From: an uncultured Pseudomonadales bacterium
GTDB taxonomy: Bacteria > Pseudomonadota > Gammaproteobacteria > Pseudomonadales > Porticoccaceae
Assembly: GCA_943787675.1 (NCBI GenBank)
Contig: CALSNK010000003.1
Location: 29,718 to 93,717, forward strand
Length of the DNA: 64,000 nucleotides
Direction of reading: 5' to 3'
Each line of letters begins with the position of its first letter. The first letter of the stretch is position 1. The position numbers and the translations under genes were made by a program. The notes beneath the pieces are model-generated. The model ran no database searches and had not been told where the DNA came from. It saw only the letters and a list, made by a program, of their open reading frames with translations. Positions 26,305 to 35,971 of this stretch are shown one piece after another.

Positions 26305-27165
26305 CTAGCCATAAGTCAACGTGGCATCATCTATATATTGCTGCAACAGGCGGCCAGACATAATCGTGGGCGGCGCAATAATCCCCGGCATCTGGTCATA
26401 CCGAAACCAATCTGCCTCGGCAATTTCAACGCCATCAATCTTAATGTCGTCGGTAACCGCATCGGCAATAAAGCCCAGCATTAGCTGACCGGGATAGGGC
26501 CAAGACTGACTGCCAAAGTATCGTAGATTGGTTATTTCTATGCCTACCTCTTCAAATACCTCGCGATGAAGGGCCTGCTCGGCACTCTCTCCCGCCTCTA
26601 AGAAACCGGCCAAAGAGCTATAGCGATTGGGGGGCCAGGCTGCATTACGTGCTAACAGGCAGTGGTCGCCTTTTGTGACTAATACAATGACACAGGGGGA
26701 AATTCGTGGGTAATTATTGATATTACAGGGCGTGCATTGCAGGGCATGCTCGCTGTCGGAAGCACCGTTGGGCTCTCCACAGCTACCACAAAAGCGATGC
26801 TTATCCTGCCAGTCGAGAAGTTGCACGGCACGACAGGCTAGGGAGAATTCCTCGTCACCCGCACTCATTAATAGGGTGCGCAACTCAATAAGTTTAAAGC
26901 CTTCAGTGCTCGCAGCCTCGGGCAATAGCTCCCAGACTTCACAGTCCCGACCATGCCACTGGCCTAAAGTAATGCGTCGCTCACAGAAAAATTTCAGCAG
27001 GTCTGTCTCATCGCTGTCAATGACGGGGCCAAAGCCAGAGCCGGTCACTGCAACCGCCGCAGGAACTAGAAGCTCCCCAGCAATCACTGCAATGATCCAT
27101 TTCTTATCCGTATTAATAGCAACAGGACTAGCATAAAAACCGTTTAGGCTTGGAGGAATGATCAC
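26305..27165 (-). CDS. nudC: NAD(H) pyrophosphatase / NAD-RNA decapping Nudix hydrolase
   Basis: A 286-residue protein with the NudC layout: N-terminal domain, a zinc ribbon (CGSCGEPN then CTPC), then the Nudix box GFLEAGESAEQALHREVFEEVGIEI followed by the NudC-specific SQ-W-P motif (SQSWPYPGQLMLGF). It cleaves NADH to NMNH and AMP and removes NAD caps from RNA. The start is GTG at 27165; no ribosome site stands out. Divergent from nhaB. Confidence 0.92.
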   Translation of the reverse strand: MIIPPSLNGFYASPVAINTDKKWIIAVIAGELLVPAAVAVTGSGFGPVIDSDETDLLKFFCERRITLGQWHGRDCEVWELLPEAASTEGFKLIELRTLLMSAGDEEFSLACRAVQLLDWQDKHRFCGSCGEPNGASDSEHALQCTPCNINNYPRISPCVIVLVTKGDHCLLARNAAWPPNRYSSLAGFLEAGESAEQALHREVFEEVGIEITNLRYFGSQSWPYPGQLMLGFIADAVTDDIKIDGVEIAEADWFRYDQMPGIIAPPTIMSGRLLQQYIDDATLTYG

Positions 27166-27361
27166 AGGGGGAGATACCTTTGATATAGAGTGTAAATTCG
27201 GTTGAAAAAGACCGTGAAAGCTTGCAAATAGGTATAGCTACAGCTAAGGTTTCGGCCAATAATTTTTAAGTTTACCATGAAAGCATCATCGAATTGAGCA
27301 GTGATTAAAATCAACAAATGCTGCTTATTAACAGGCTTATAAAGTAACTAAGGATCTACAA

Positions 27362-28867
27362 ATGAATCCAACAATGTCCCATGCATTTAAAAAGAATTTT
27401 CTCGGTAACTCTCCCGGTTGGTATGAGAGCGCCATTATTGCCTTTTTAGTGTTCAACCCTCTCATACTCTATGTGTTTGGTCCGTTTGTTATGGGCTGGG
27501 TACTCATCGCGGAGTTTATCTTTACCCTGGCTATGGCCCTAAAGTGCTATCCACTGCAGCCAGGTGGCCTACTTGCCATTGAAGCCGTACTGATGGGGCT
27601 AACGAGCCCCGAAGCGGTCTATAACGAGACTGTCAGCAACTTTCAGGTAATCCTGCTGCTAATGTTTATGGTCGCCGGCATCTACTTTATGCGCGACATG
27701 CTGCTGTTCACCTTTACTAAGATTCTTTTAGGGGTGAAATCTAAAACTACTCTGTCGTTTTTGTTCTGCTTCGCAGGTGCTGTCTTATCTGCGTTCCTGG
27801 ATGCTCTGACCGTAACAGCGGTTCTGATTACCATCTCAGTAGGCTTTTACTCGGTGTATCACAAGGTCGCCTCCGGTAAGAAAATTGTCGACGTAGACCA
27901 CGATCATAGTGACGACGACAGTGTGCGCGAACTTAACCGTGAAAAACTTGAAGACTTTCGCGCCTTCCTGCGCAGCCTGATCATGCACGGTGCCGTTGGT
28001 ACTGCTCTGGGTGGTGTAACCACTCTGGTCGGTGAGCCGCAAAATCTGCTGATCGCTGAAAAAGCAGGCTGGACGTTCATTGAGTTCTTTTTAAAGATGA
28101 CTCCAGTGACTATGCCAGTTTTAGCCTGTGGTTTGATTACCTGTATTTTGCTCGAAAAGACCAAGATATTCGGTTACGGCGCACAGCTTCCAGAAGCAGT
28201 ACGTCAGGTTCTGCAAGAATCTAGCGACCATGACGACGCTCACCGCACCCAGTATCAGAAGGCTGCAATGATCACTCAGGTAGTCGTTGCACTGATCCTA
28301 GTGGCTGCTCTGGCCATGCACTGGGCACCCGTTGGCCTCATCGGTCTGATGGTTATCGTGCTGCTAACAGCGTTCAACGGCATTACTGAAGAGCACCGCA
28401 TTGGCCACGCCTTTGAAGAGGCTCTGCCCTTCACTGCGCTTCTGGTTGTGTTCTTTGCCATTGTTGCGGTGATTCACGAACAGCACCTGTTCTCACCCGT
28501 TATTGCTATGGTACTAGAGCAGGATGAAGCGATTCAGCCCGGCGTATTCTTCCTCGCCAACGGCCTGCTTTCAGCCATTAGTGACAATGTGTTTGTGGCT
28601 ACGGTGTATATCAATGAAGTCCGCGCTGTATACGATGCTGGCGACATAAGCCGTGAGCACTTTGACAAGCTAGTTATTGCAATTAACACAGGTACTAACT
28701 TACCCAGTGTTGCCACACCTAATGGTCAGGCTGCTTTCCTGTTCCTGCTGACCTCGGCAATCGCACCGCTGATTAGACTGTCGTACATGCGCATGGTGAT
28801 CATGGCTCTGCCATACACTATTGTGCTGACAACTGTTGGCTTCCTATGTGTGGTCTACCGACTGTAA
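27362..28867 (+). CDS. nhaB: Na+/H+ antiporter NhaB
   Basis: A 501-residue inner-membrane antiporter that expels Na+ in exchange for protons, typical of marine and halotolerant gammaproteobacteria. It has about 12 hydrophobic segments and NhaB signatures: [22 protein letters not shown] at the N-terminus (residues 12-33), [20 protein letters not shown] and [22 protein letters not shown] (both mid to late in the protein). ATG 27362 has AAGGAT upstream at a good distance. Monocistronic: it is followed directly by a strong intrinsic terminator. Confidence 0.95.
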   Translation: MNPTMSHAFKKNFLGNSPGWYESAIIAFLVFNPLILYVFGPFVMGWVLIAEFIFTLAMALKCYPLQPGGLLAIEAVLMGLTSPEAVYNETVSNFQVILLLMFMVAGIYFMRDMLLFTFTKILLGVKSKTTLSFLFCFAGAVLSAFLDALTVTAVLITISVGFYSVYHKVASGKKIVDVDHDHSDDDSVRELNREKLEDFRAFLRSLIMHGAVGTALGGVTTLVGEPQNLLIAEKAGWTFIEFFLKMTPVTMPVLACGLITCILLEKTKIFGYGAQLPEAVRQVLQESSDHDDAHRTQYQKAAMITQVVVALILVAALAMHWAPVGLIGLMVIVLLTAFNGITEEHRIGHAFEEALPFTALLVVFFAIVAVIHEQHLFSPVIAMVLEQDEAIQPGVFFLANGLLSAISDNVFVATVYINEVRAVYDAGDISREHFDKLVIAINTGTNLPSVATPNGQAAFLFLLTSAIAPLIRLSYMRMVIMALPYTIVLTTVGFLCVVYRL

Positions 28868-28891
28868 TAGCAGTACCGCAGTAACAAAAAA

Positions 28892-28921
28892 GGCGATCCA
28901 TCAAATGGATCGCCTTTTTTT
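28892..28921 (+). terminator. Rho-independent terminator after nhaB
   Basis: A perfect 10-bp stem, GGCGATCCAT with ATGGATCGCC, encloses a CAA loop and is followed by seven T. An A-run on the 5' side would also let it act for the opposite strand (fadD). It starts 25 bp after the nhaB stop codon. Confidence 0.95.
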
Positions 28922-28959
28922 ATGCCTTCTACTTTACTGAGTAGGGCCCTTGATTACAC

Positions 28960-29032
28960 GAGCGCTTTAGTAGAGGCCTTTTTAGTAGAGCTCTGTTTAG
29001 TAGAGCGCTGTTTAGTAAAGCGCTTTACTAGA
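28960..29032. repeat. Short imperfect direct repeats around TTTAGTAGAG
   Basis: Four or five copies of a roughly 19-bp unit, with cores TTTAGTAGAG or TTTAGTAAAG and GCGCT between them, lie between the nhaB terminator and the end of fadD. No function is evident; simple slippage is likely. Confidence 0.5.
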
Positions 29033-29049
29033 ACCTATTGGTAGCAACA

Positions 29050-30729
29050 CTAAGCCCGCAATTTCTTCTTCTCATCAGCCTTAAGGTCTTTGCGCAGTAC
29101 CTTGCCCACATTAGTCATTGGCAACTCATCGCGGAACTCAACGAACTTAGGCACCTTGTAGGCCGCCATATTCTGCTTACAAAAATCAATAACCTCAGCA
29201 ACGGTTAATTCAGGGTCGGTGCTGACCACAAACATCTTAACCACCTCACCCGCCTTAGTATCAGGAATGCCGATAGCAGCACATTGAGACACCGCTGGGT
29301 GCAGCGTTAGAGCCTGTTCTAATTCATTGGGGTACACGTTAAAGCCAGAGACGATAATCATATCTTTAAGACGGTCAACAATCTTGATATAGCCCTCTTC
29401 GTCGACCACAACAATATCTCCCGTGTGCAGCCAGCCATCGACAATCACTTCGGCTGTTTGGTCTTCGCGTTTCCAATAGCCAGCCATAACCTGGGCGCCA
29501 CGAACACAGAGCTCACCGACACCGCCAACTTCCTGCACTACGCCATTTTCATCCACGACTTTAATATCAGTGCCGGCAATGGGGATGCCTGCAGTACCAA
29601 TTTTCTCAAAGCCCGAAGGATTCATCGAAATAATCGGCGAGGACTCGGTCATGCCATAGCCTTCGCTAACAATACAGCCGGTCGCTGTTTGCCAGTCATC
29701 GGCAACAGATTCCATTAGGGCCATACCGCCAGACAGGGTCATACGTAAATTAGAGAAATCGAGTCTTTTGAAATCTTTACTTTCAAGCAGGGCGACAAAT
29801 AATGAGTTGAGGCCGCAGAAGATTTCAAACTTAAACTTTTTGATTGCACTGACAAACAGCGCGATATTTCGTGGATCAGGAATCAGTACTGTATGCCCAC
29901 GCGTTGCTGGCATAAGCCCCATGCATAGTGAGTAGGCATAGATGTGGTAGATTGGTAAAGGTGCCACACAGGTACTGTGGGTAATGGGTTCTTTGAGAAT
30001 AGAGATAACACTCAGTGCCTGGGCAACATTGCTCACCAGGCTACTCTGAGTAAGCATTACACCCTTCGAGGCACCGGTTGTACCGCCGGTATACTGAAGC
30101 GCACAGACATCATCTAGGCTGGCCTTATGCGCAATATAATTACTGCCACCGGTGAGTAGATCAGAAAAACCTATATGACTGCCCTTAGCCAGAGAGGGGC
30201 GTTTACCCATCAGTTTCATGGCACCACTGAGTAGCATATTTTTTGGCTGAGGTAACAGGTCAATTGGACGGGTCACAATGACATGTTCGATACTGGTGTC
30301 CGGCAAGGCTTCGCAAAGGGTGTCATAGAACTGGTCTAATACGACAACCGCTTTAGCGCCAGAATCGTTAAACTGGTGGACCAGTTCGCGAACCGTGTAC
30401 ATTGGATTGGTGTTAACAATTACCAGACCCAGTTTCCAAGCGGCAACAACCACAATAGGATACTGAATAAGATTGGGTAGCTGCACCGCGATACGATCGC
30501 CGGCTACCAGTTTTAATTTCTTTTGAAAGTAACTCGCCACACGTCTTGCCATCTGGTCAACTTCACCATAGGTCAAGGTTTGCCCAATACAGGTATAGGC
30601 TGGATAGGTAGAGGAATCAGCAACCGCCTGCTGCCAAATCTCGAGCAGAGATCCGCCCGGTAGCTCTGGTTGCTTACTGCCGATACCTGTCGTTTTTTGC
30701 GCCTTTAATACCGCGTCTTGAACCTTCAT
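29050..30729 (-). CDS. fadD: Long-chain fatty acid-CoA ligase
   Basis: AMP-forming ligase of 559 residues, the length of E. coli FadD, that activates long-chain fatty acids for beta-oxidation or lipid synthesis. The AMP-binding motif is YTGGTTGASKGVMLT, and later motifs are GYGMTESSP, GELCVRGAQVMAGYW and WLHTGDIVVVDEEGY. The ATG at 30729 is chosen over TTG at 30762 because it has an AGAGA ribosome site and the expected length. Same strand as the VWA and MoxR genes upstream. Confidence 0.92.
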   Translation of the reverse strand: MKVQDAVLKAQKTTGIGSKQPELPGGSLLEIWQQAVADSSTYPAYTCIGQTLTYGEVDQMARRVASYFQKKLKLVAGDRIAVQLPNLIQYPIVVVAAWKLGLVIVNTNPMYTVRELVHQFNDSGAKAVVVLDQFYDTLCEALPDTSIEHVIVTRPIDLLPQPKNMLLSGAMKLMGKRPSLAKGSHIGFSDLLTGGSNYIAHKASLDDVCALQYTGGTTGASKGVMLTQSSLVSNVAQALSVISILKEPITHSTCVAPLPIYHIYAYSLCMGLMPATRGHTVLIPDPRNIALFVSAIKKFKFEIFCGLNSLFVALLESKDFKRLDFSNLRMTLSGGMALMESVADDWQTATGCIVSEGYGMTESSPIISMNPSGFEKIGTAGIPIAGTDIKVVDENGVVQEVGGVGELCVRGAQVMAGYWKREDQTAEVIVDGWLHTGDIVVVDEEGYIKIVDRLKDMIIVSGFNVYPNELEQALTLHPAVSQCAAIGIPDTKAGEVVKMFVVSTDPELTVAEVIDFCKQNMAAYKVPKFVEFRDELPMTNVGKVLRKDLKADEKKKLRA

Positions 30730-30783
30730 AGCAACATCTCTACTTATTATTGTTGTAGGCAAATCTCAAATTGTTTTGTCCGC

Positions 30784-31959
30784 TTAGCGAGACAGCAACG
30801 ACATGCCCTTCTCGAGACCACCCAGTGTCAGGGGAAACATCTTATCGTCAACCAGCTCTTTTAGCATCTGAATTGAGGGCGTGTATTCCCAATACTTTTC
30901 CTGCACAGGGTTAATCCAGATAAGCTTCTCAAAAGTCTCGGCCATGCGTTGCATCCAAACCGCACCAGACTCTTCATTGTGATACTCAACACTGCCACCA
31001 GGGCTTGTGACCTCATAGGGTGCCATAGAGGCATCGCCCACATAGATCACCTTATAATCAGCCGAGTACTTGTTCAGCAAGTCGAAGGTAGAAATCTGCT
31101 CTTCGCGACGGCGATTGTTGTCCTTCCACACATAGTCATACATGCAGTTATGGAAATAGAAATACTCGAGATGTTTGAACTCGGTTTTAGCGGCCGAGAA
31201 TAGCTCTTCGCAGAGGCGCACATAGGGGTCCATCGAACCGCCCACATCAAAGAAGATAAGTACCTTCACCGCATTGCGACGCTCGGGGACCATTTTGATA
31301 TCCAACATGCCCCCATTGCGCGCCGTACAGCGAATGGTGTCATCCAGATCCAGATGATCTGCAGACCCCTCACGGGCAAACTTACGCAGACGACGCAGGG
31401 CCACTTTAATATTGCGAGTGCCAATTTCAACAGAGTCGTCTAGGTCCTGATACTGTCGTTCATCCCAGACTTTAACCGCAGTGCCCTTGCCTCCCGGACC
31501 GCCAATACGCACGCCCTCAGGATTAAAACCGCCATGACCAAAGGGCGAAGTACCATTGGTACCCACCCATTTGTTGCCGCCCTCGTGGCGCTCTTTTTGC
31601 TCTTCAAGGCGTTTTTTGAACTCCTCGATCAGCTTTTCGAGCCCCCCTAAGCTTTCAACCTTGGCTTTTTCTTCGTCGGTAAAATGCTTTTCAAACTCTT
31701 TACGCAGCCAGTCTTCAGGCAGCAGAGCTTCAATAATACCGTCGATATTTTCTAGATTCTTAAAGTAGGCACCAAAGGCACGGTCAAAACGATCGTAATA
31801 CTTCTCGTCTTTAACCATCACCGTGCGCGCCAACAGATAGAAATCGTCGATGGAACCGAAGGCTAGGTTTTGTTCCATCGCGGCAAGAAGATCCAATAGT
31901 TCCTTGATAGAAACAGGCACATTGGCTTTCTTCAGCGTCTGAAAGAAGTTAATCAGCAT
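30784..31959 (-). CDS. VWA domain protein (CoxE-like, COG3825)
   Basis: A 391-residue protein whose C-terminal half is a von Willebrand A domain with a metal-site motif FFDVGGSMDPYV (DxGxS form). The N-terminal half is helical and rich in charged residues, with a Gly-rich linker (GTNGTSPFGHGGFNPEG). It lies 28 bp downstream of a MoxR-type AAA+ gene. This pairing is a chaperone module thought to insert metals or mature enzyme complexes. The client is not evident from the neighbourhood. Confidence 0.82.
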   Translation of the reverse strand: MLINFFQTLKKANVPVSIKELLDLLAAMEQNLAFGSIDDFYLLARTVMVKDEKYYDRFDRAFGAYFKNLENIDGIIEALLPEDWLRKEFEKHFTDEEKAKVESLGGLEKLIEEFKKRLEEQKERHEGGNKWVGTNGTSPFGHGGFNPEGVRIGGPGGKGTAVKVWDERQYQDLDDSVEIGTRNIKVALRRLRKFAREGSADHLDLDDTIRCTARNGGMLDIKMVPERRNAVKVLIFFDVGGSMDPYVRLCEELFSAAKTEFKHLEYFYFHNCMYDYVWKDNNRRREEQISTFDLLNKYSADYKVIYVGDASMAPYEVTSPGGSVEYHNEESGAVWMQRMAETFEKLIWINPVQEKYWEYTPSIQMLKELVDDKMFPLTLGGLEKGMSLLSR

Positions 31960-31987
31960 AGAATAAACTCGTTTACTTCAGGCCAGT

Positions 31988-32848
31988 CTATTTGGCTTCG
32001 CGGCGTGTCATAAACGCCAGTCGCTCAAGCAGATGTACATCCTGCTCGTTCTTGAGCAAGGCACCATATAGCGGTGGAATCGCCTTGGTCGGATCGCGAT
32101 TAGTCAGGATATCATCAGGAATATCATCAGACATAATCAGCTTTAACCAGTCGACAAGCTCAGAGGTTGAAGGCTTCTTCTTGAGGCCAGGAATCTTGCG
32201 CACATCAAAGAAGATATCCATGGCATCGTCCACCAACTGCTTTTTGATCTTGGGAAAATGCACATCAACAATACGTTGCATAGTCATACGATCAGGGAAG
32301 TTGATAAAGTGGAAGAAGCAGCGACGCAAGAATGCATCGGGAAGCTCTTTTTCATTATTACTAGTAATAATTACGATCGGACGTCGTATCGCTTTAATGG
32401 TTTCACCCGTTTCATAAACATGGAATTCCATCTTATCGAGCTCATGAAGTAGATCGTTGGGGAATTCAATATCCGCCTTGTCGATCTCATCAATCAGCAG
32501 CACTACCTGCTCATCGGCAGTAAAGGCTTCCCACAGCTTGCCCTTATCAATGTAGTTGCGAATATCGTTGACCTTGTCACTGCCCAGCTGGGAGTCGCGC
32601 AGGCGGGAAACCGCATCGTACTCATAGAGACCCTGCTGTGCCTTGGTAGTCGATTTAATGTGCCAAGACAGAATAGGCATGCCCAGCGCGCTGGCAACTT
32701 CTTCAGCCAGCAATGTTTTACCTGTGCCAGGCTCGCCCTTAATCAGTAAGGGGCGCTGTAATGTTACTGCAGCGTTTACCGCCATCTGCAGCTCTTCTGT
32801 TGCTACGTATTTTTCCGTACCCGTAAATTTCATATCGTCTGAATCCAC
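31988..32848 (-). CDS. MoxR-family AAA+ ATPase
   Basis: A 286-residue AAA+ ATPase with Walker A GEPGTGKT, Walker B VLLIDEIDKAD and sensor-1 VIITSNNEKELPDAFLRRC (arginine finger near LRRC). MoxR-type proteins act with VWA partners as chaperones, and the partner gene follows directly. The start may be GTG 32848 or ATG 32833. The 240 bp upstream should hold the promoter for the MoxR-VWA pair and perhaps fadD. Confidence 0.87.
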   Translation of the reverse strand: MDSDDMKFTGTEKYVATEELQMAVNAAVTLQRPLLIKGEPGTGKTLLAEEVASALGMPILSWHIKSTTKAQQGLYEYDAVSRLRDSQLGSDKVNDIRNYIDKGKLWEAFTADEQVVLLIDEIDKADIEFPNDLLHELDKMEFHVYETGETIKAIRRPIVIITSNNEKELPDAFLRRCFFHFINFPDRMTMQRIVDVHFPKIKKQLVDDAMDIFFDVRKIPGLKKKPSTSELVDWLKLIMSDDIPDDILTNRDPTKAIPPLYGALLKNEQDVHLLERLAFMTRREAK

Positions 32849-33088
32849 ATTAAGTAAAGTTAATCTTCTTATTTAGCCCTGCATAATAGTCTAATCTTGC
32901 ACTAGTTTTCCGGCTAAATGGACTCAAAAGAGCCTGTAAATGATAAATATTGGCACTATGTATGACTCTACAGTCAAACCGGCAGCGACAGCCAGCCTTC
33001 AAGAACCGCGCTTTAAGACAGACTGTTTAACCGCCACTGCTCAAAAGCAGATAAGCCCTAAGCATGCGCCTAAGTTACAGCACCTAGC

Positions 33089-34759
33089 CTAAAGCACCGG
33101 TCCCGCTTTGATCTTCTTCATTAGGCTGCCTGCACCGCGAATGCCAACCACTGACATCGCCGTCACCATGCCTGCCATCAGTGCGCCAACCACACCACAG
33201 CTAATAACATCCTGACCGGTTAAATAAAGCCCCGGTACTGCCGTCTTTGGTTTCAACCAGTCCTGCTGAAAACGGGCTTTGTTATGAGCCAGACCATAGG
33301 CCTCGCCCTTCTTGTAGCGGCAGAAATGGCTGGTAGACAGCGGTGTTGAGACCTCTGAATAATCTACTTTGCCTCGCAGCTGTGGCATCTGCTTATACAG
33401 AGCTTCAAGCATGCGCTCTGATAAATTTTCCTTTAGCGCCTCGTAATCGTCTCCGCGCTTGCCCCAGGTTTTATCCGCCCACTGGCGATACGCCTCAAAG
33501 TCACAGGGACCAATCACAATCTCAATGGTTGAGCGGCCCGGATAACGGCGCTGAAAGTCTGGATCTTTGGCAGAGGGAAACGACACATACACTAGCGGCA
33601 GCGGCGCACTGGGATCTTTGCGCAGCGCCGCCACATTGTCATCATGATGTTCATCAATGTAGATCCACAGATTGGTCTTCGGTAACTGAAGCTCTTCTGC
33701 AGTGCCTTTTAACCCAAGGTACATACCGCCATGAGACATAGACGTTTCTAAGGCATCAACCTTTTGTTGGTAGCCGAGCTCTTTGCTTAGGGCTGCAGGT
33801 AATAGCTCTGAAAAAGTATTGACCACCCCAGCATTAGAAATAATATGCTCGGCATAGAGGCAGTGACCATCGACCATTTTCACGCCAACGGCGCGGCCTT
33901 TGTCGATAATAATTTCCTGCACATCAGCATAGGTAAATACATCGCCGCCGGAGACCTGTATCTGGGGAATAATCGTCGCCGCTATTTGTGAGGCGCCGCC
34001 CACGGGATAAAAGCCGCCATTAAAATAATGACCCGCGATTAGCGCATGCATAAGAAAAACGGATTCTTTTGGCGGACAACCATGATCTCCCCACTGTCCA
34101 CAGAGCACGGCAATGAGCTTTTCATTGTCGGTTAATCTCCTGAGTACATCATAGGATGTGTCGAGGGCATAATCGGGGAATTTGTTTTTCGAAGACAGGG
34201 ACATCAGCTTAGCAACAGGCGTTGGCATAGCCTTAGCCTGACTAACCGCGCCCATGTATTTAGTGGTGGCGGTTACTAATTCAACATACTTATCGATCGC
34301 ATCGACATCGTCTGGAAACTGTTCCTTTAATGAATTTTTAAAATTTTCTTTGCCTGCGACAAAATCGAATTTTTCATCCCCAAGAATAATTCGGTCATAG
34401 ACAGGGTCCATCTCAGCCCATTTGAGCTTGCCCCCAGAGATAAAATCAAAGAGTCCACGACCCTGGCTTTTGCGACCCATATCACCAATATAATGAACAC
34501 CCACATCCCATTCATAACCATTGCGCTCGTAGGCATGAGTAAAGCCACCCGCGGTGTAATGCTGCTCTAGGACGATCACCTTCTTGCCCATTTGCGAGAG
34601 TAACGCGGCACTACAGAGACCGCCGATACCAGAACCTATAACAATGGCGTCATAGTCCCCATCGATTCGCTCAGCACGATATCGAGTACCGATACGCAAC
34701 GTACTTGCGCTAGTTTTTGGTTTTTTAGACGACACTGTGTCTGCGGATTGGTCGTTCAT
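33089..34759 (-). CDS. FAD-dependent oxidoreductase, carotenoid isomerase/retinol saturase-like
   Basis: A 556-residue flavoprotein of the phytoene desaturase superfamily (COG1233). The dinucleotide-binding motif is DAIVIGSGIGGLCSAALLS, followed by KKVIVLEQHYTAGGFTHAYERNGYEWDVGVHYIG (family-specific, residues about 60-95). The C-terminal block is PGLYLTGQDVISCGVVGALMAG. Closest in style to all-trans-retinol 13,14-reductase and CrtISO-type proteins, but no carotenoid genes are nearby, so the substrate is open. ATG 34759 has GAGGGG seven bases upstream. Confidence 0.82.
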   Translation of the reverse strand: MNDQSADTVSSKKPKTSASTLRIGTRYRAERIDGDYDAIVIGSGIGGLCSAALLSQMGKKVIVLEQHYTAGGFTHAYERNGYEWDVGVHYIGDMGRKSQGRGLFDFISGGKLKWAEMDPVYDRIILGDEKFDFVAGKENFKNSLKEQFPDDVDAIDKYVELVTATTKYMGAVSQAKAMPTPVAKLMSLSSKNKFPDYALDTSYDVLRRLTDNEKLIAVLCGQWGDHGCPPKESVFLMHALIAGHYFNGGFYPVGGASQIAATIIPQIQVSGGDVFTYADVQEIIIDKGRAVGVKMVDGHCLYAEHIISNAGVVNTFSELLPAALSKELGYQQKVDALETSMSHGGMYLGLKGTAEELQLPKTNLWIYIDEHHDDNVAALRKDPSAPLPLVYVSFPSAKDPDFQRRYPGRSTIEIVIGPCDFEAYRQWADKTWGKRGDDYEALKENLSERMLEALYKQMPQLRGKVDYSEVSTPLSTSHFCRYKKGEAYGLAHNKARFQQDWLKPKTAVPGLYLTGQDVISCGVVGALMAGMVTAMSVVGIRGAGSLMKKIKAGPVL

Positions 34760-34822
34760 TGCAGCCCCTCTTTCAATTATTATATTTTTTTATTTTTTGG
34801 AAGGCACAGCCCTGAGTTTCGC

Positions 34823-35203
34823 CTAATTATCTGTTGGCGCTGCAGGGACAGAACGTTTACTGCCTTTGGTAAATCGAGAAATTAAGAATCGAGCCAGCGC
34901 ATAAAAAATAACGGCCAGAAAACAAAAAGCCAAAATAGGTGCCAGGCCACGCTGAAACCCTAGATTATCTCCCGTGGCTAACAGCCCTTCATAAAGACTA
35001 ACAAAAAACGCGGGTGCAAGATGAGGATCATCGCGATAGGCCGTCACTGGCGTCACTAAAAACACAGTGGCAAACAGCAATACCAGATGCCGAACAGTCG
35101 TAAAACGCAGATTACGCATCCAGTACCAGAGCACAAACAGCAGACAGGTAACCCCGGTGCCGTAAGCAATCCATCCCCATAAATAATTTTCAGCGCTATA
35201 CAT
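34823..35203 (-). CDS. Uncharacterised small membrane protein
   Basis: A 126-residue protein with three or four predicted membrane helices (GWIAYGTGVTCLLFVLWYW, HLVLLFATVFLVTPVTAY, APILAFCFLAVIFYALARFL) and a basic C-terminal tail. No family with known function is recognised. It starts two bases after the ycgN stop and is evidently cotranscribed with ycgN, ycgL and rnd. Confidence 0.75.
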   Translation of the reverse strand: MYSAENYLWGWIAYGTGVTCLLFVLWYWMRNLRFTTVRHLVLLFATVFLVTPVTAYRDDPHLAPAFFVSLYEGLLATGDNLGFQRGLAPILAFCFLAVIFYALARFLISRFTKGSKRSVPAAPTDN

Positions 35204-35205
35204 AA

Positions 35206-35661
35206 TTAATCAACCCATTGCACAATGTGGTCTTCAATATCGTCGTCGTGAACATTAAGTTCCGAGACAACCTTTCCCTGTAATGAGGCACCATAACTAT
35301 GCAGTGTCTCAAGGCTTCCTGTCACTAGATGGTGCCATTCTGGCAAGGGTTCCCCGGCGGCAATCAACCGATAGGAACAGCTCTTTGGCAACCATGCCAG
35401 AGAGTGAATATTTTTCTGATCAAGTTGAATGCAGTCATCCACAACCTTGTGGCGCCCAGCATAATCACTGCAGCGACAAGATTCTGTATCTAGCAATTCG
35501 CAGGTGACATTGGTATGAAATATCTCACCCGTGTCGTAGTCCTCGAGTTTTACCAGACAGCATTTGGCACAGCCATCACAGAGTAACTCCCACTCGTCGG
35601 TGGACATCTGCTGAAGGGTTTTTGTCTGCCAGAACTTTTTCATGCTATCTTTTATGCTCAT
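35206..35661 (-). CDS. ycgN: YcgN family cysteine-cluster protein (UPF0260)
   Basis: A 151-residue protein with the conserved cysteine cluster of the family: LLCDGCAKCCLVKLED, then CELLDTESCRCSDY and SCSYRL. This suggests a metal centre, but the biochemical role is unknown. The ATG at 35661 is chosen because the protein then begins at the family start (SIKDSMKKFWQTK); a longer frame runs 50 codons upstream into ycgL. It follows ycgL by about 34 bp. Confidence 0.87.
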   Translation of the reverse strand: MSIKDSMKKFWQTKTLQQMSTDEWELLCDGCAKCCLVKLEDYDTGEIFHTNVTCELLDTESCRCSDYAGRHKVVDDCIQLDQKNIHSLAWLPKSCSYRLIAAGEPLPEWHHLVTGSLETLHSYGASLQGKVVSELNVHDDDIEDHIVQWVD

Positions 35662-35695
35662 CAACTCTTTAGGTTTTGGGTGCCCGGTATTGAGG

Positions 35696-35971
35696 CTACT
35701 GCCTGTACTCAGGCTGAATATTTGCCTGGGGGAATTTTGCCGGGGGCAGCTGTAAGTAAAACCCGTTTTCAGTAATATCTGACAAGACCTTATTGATGTC
35801 TGCCCGGGCAAGTTTCCGCGACGGGGTCAGAATCATGGTAGTCACCAACTTAAGCTCACCGAAGCTCGTCAACAGCTCTTCTGGCACTTTTGAAGGGCCG
35901 CCATCTTTAGGAACATAGAGGTACATTTCCTCTTTCTTGTCGCCCTTATAAATATCACATAATATTTTCAT
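35696..35971 (-). CDS. ycgL: YcgL domain-containing protein
   Basis: A 91-residue protein of the YcgL family, with the expected LCDIYKGDKKEEMYLYV start and GFYLQLPP near the end. The function is unknown. Its ATG overlaps the stop codon of rnd (TAATG), indicating translational coupling. The rnd-ycgL-ycgN order is conserved in many gammaproteobacteria. Confidence 0.9.
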   Translation of the reverse strand: MKILCDIYKGDKKEEMYLYVPKDGGPSKVPEELLTSFGELKLVTTMILTPSRKLARADINKVLSDITENGFYLQLPPAKFPQANIQPEYRQ

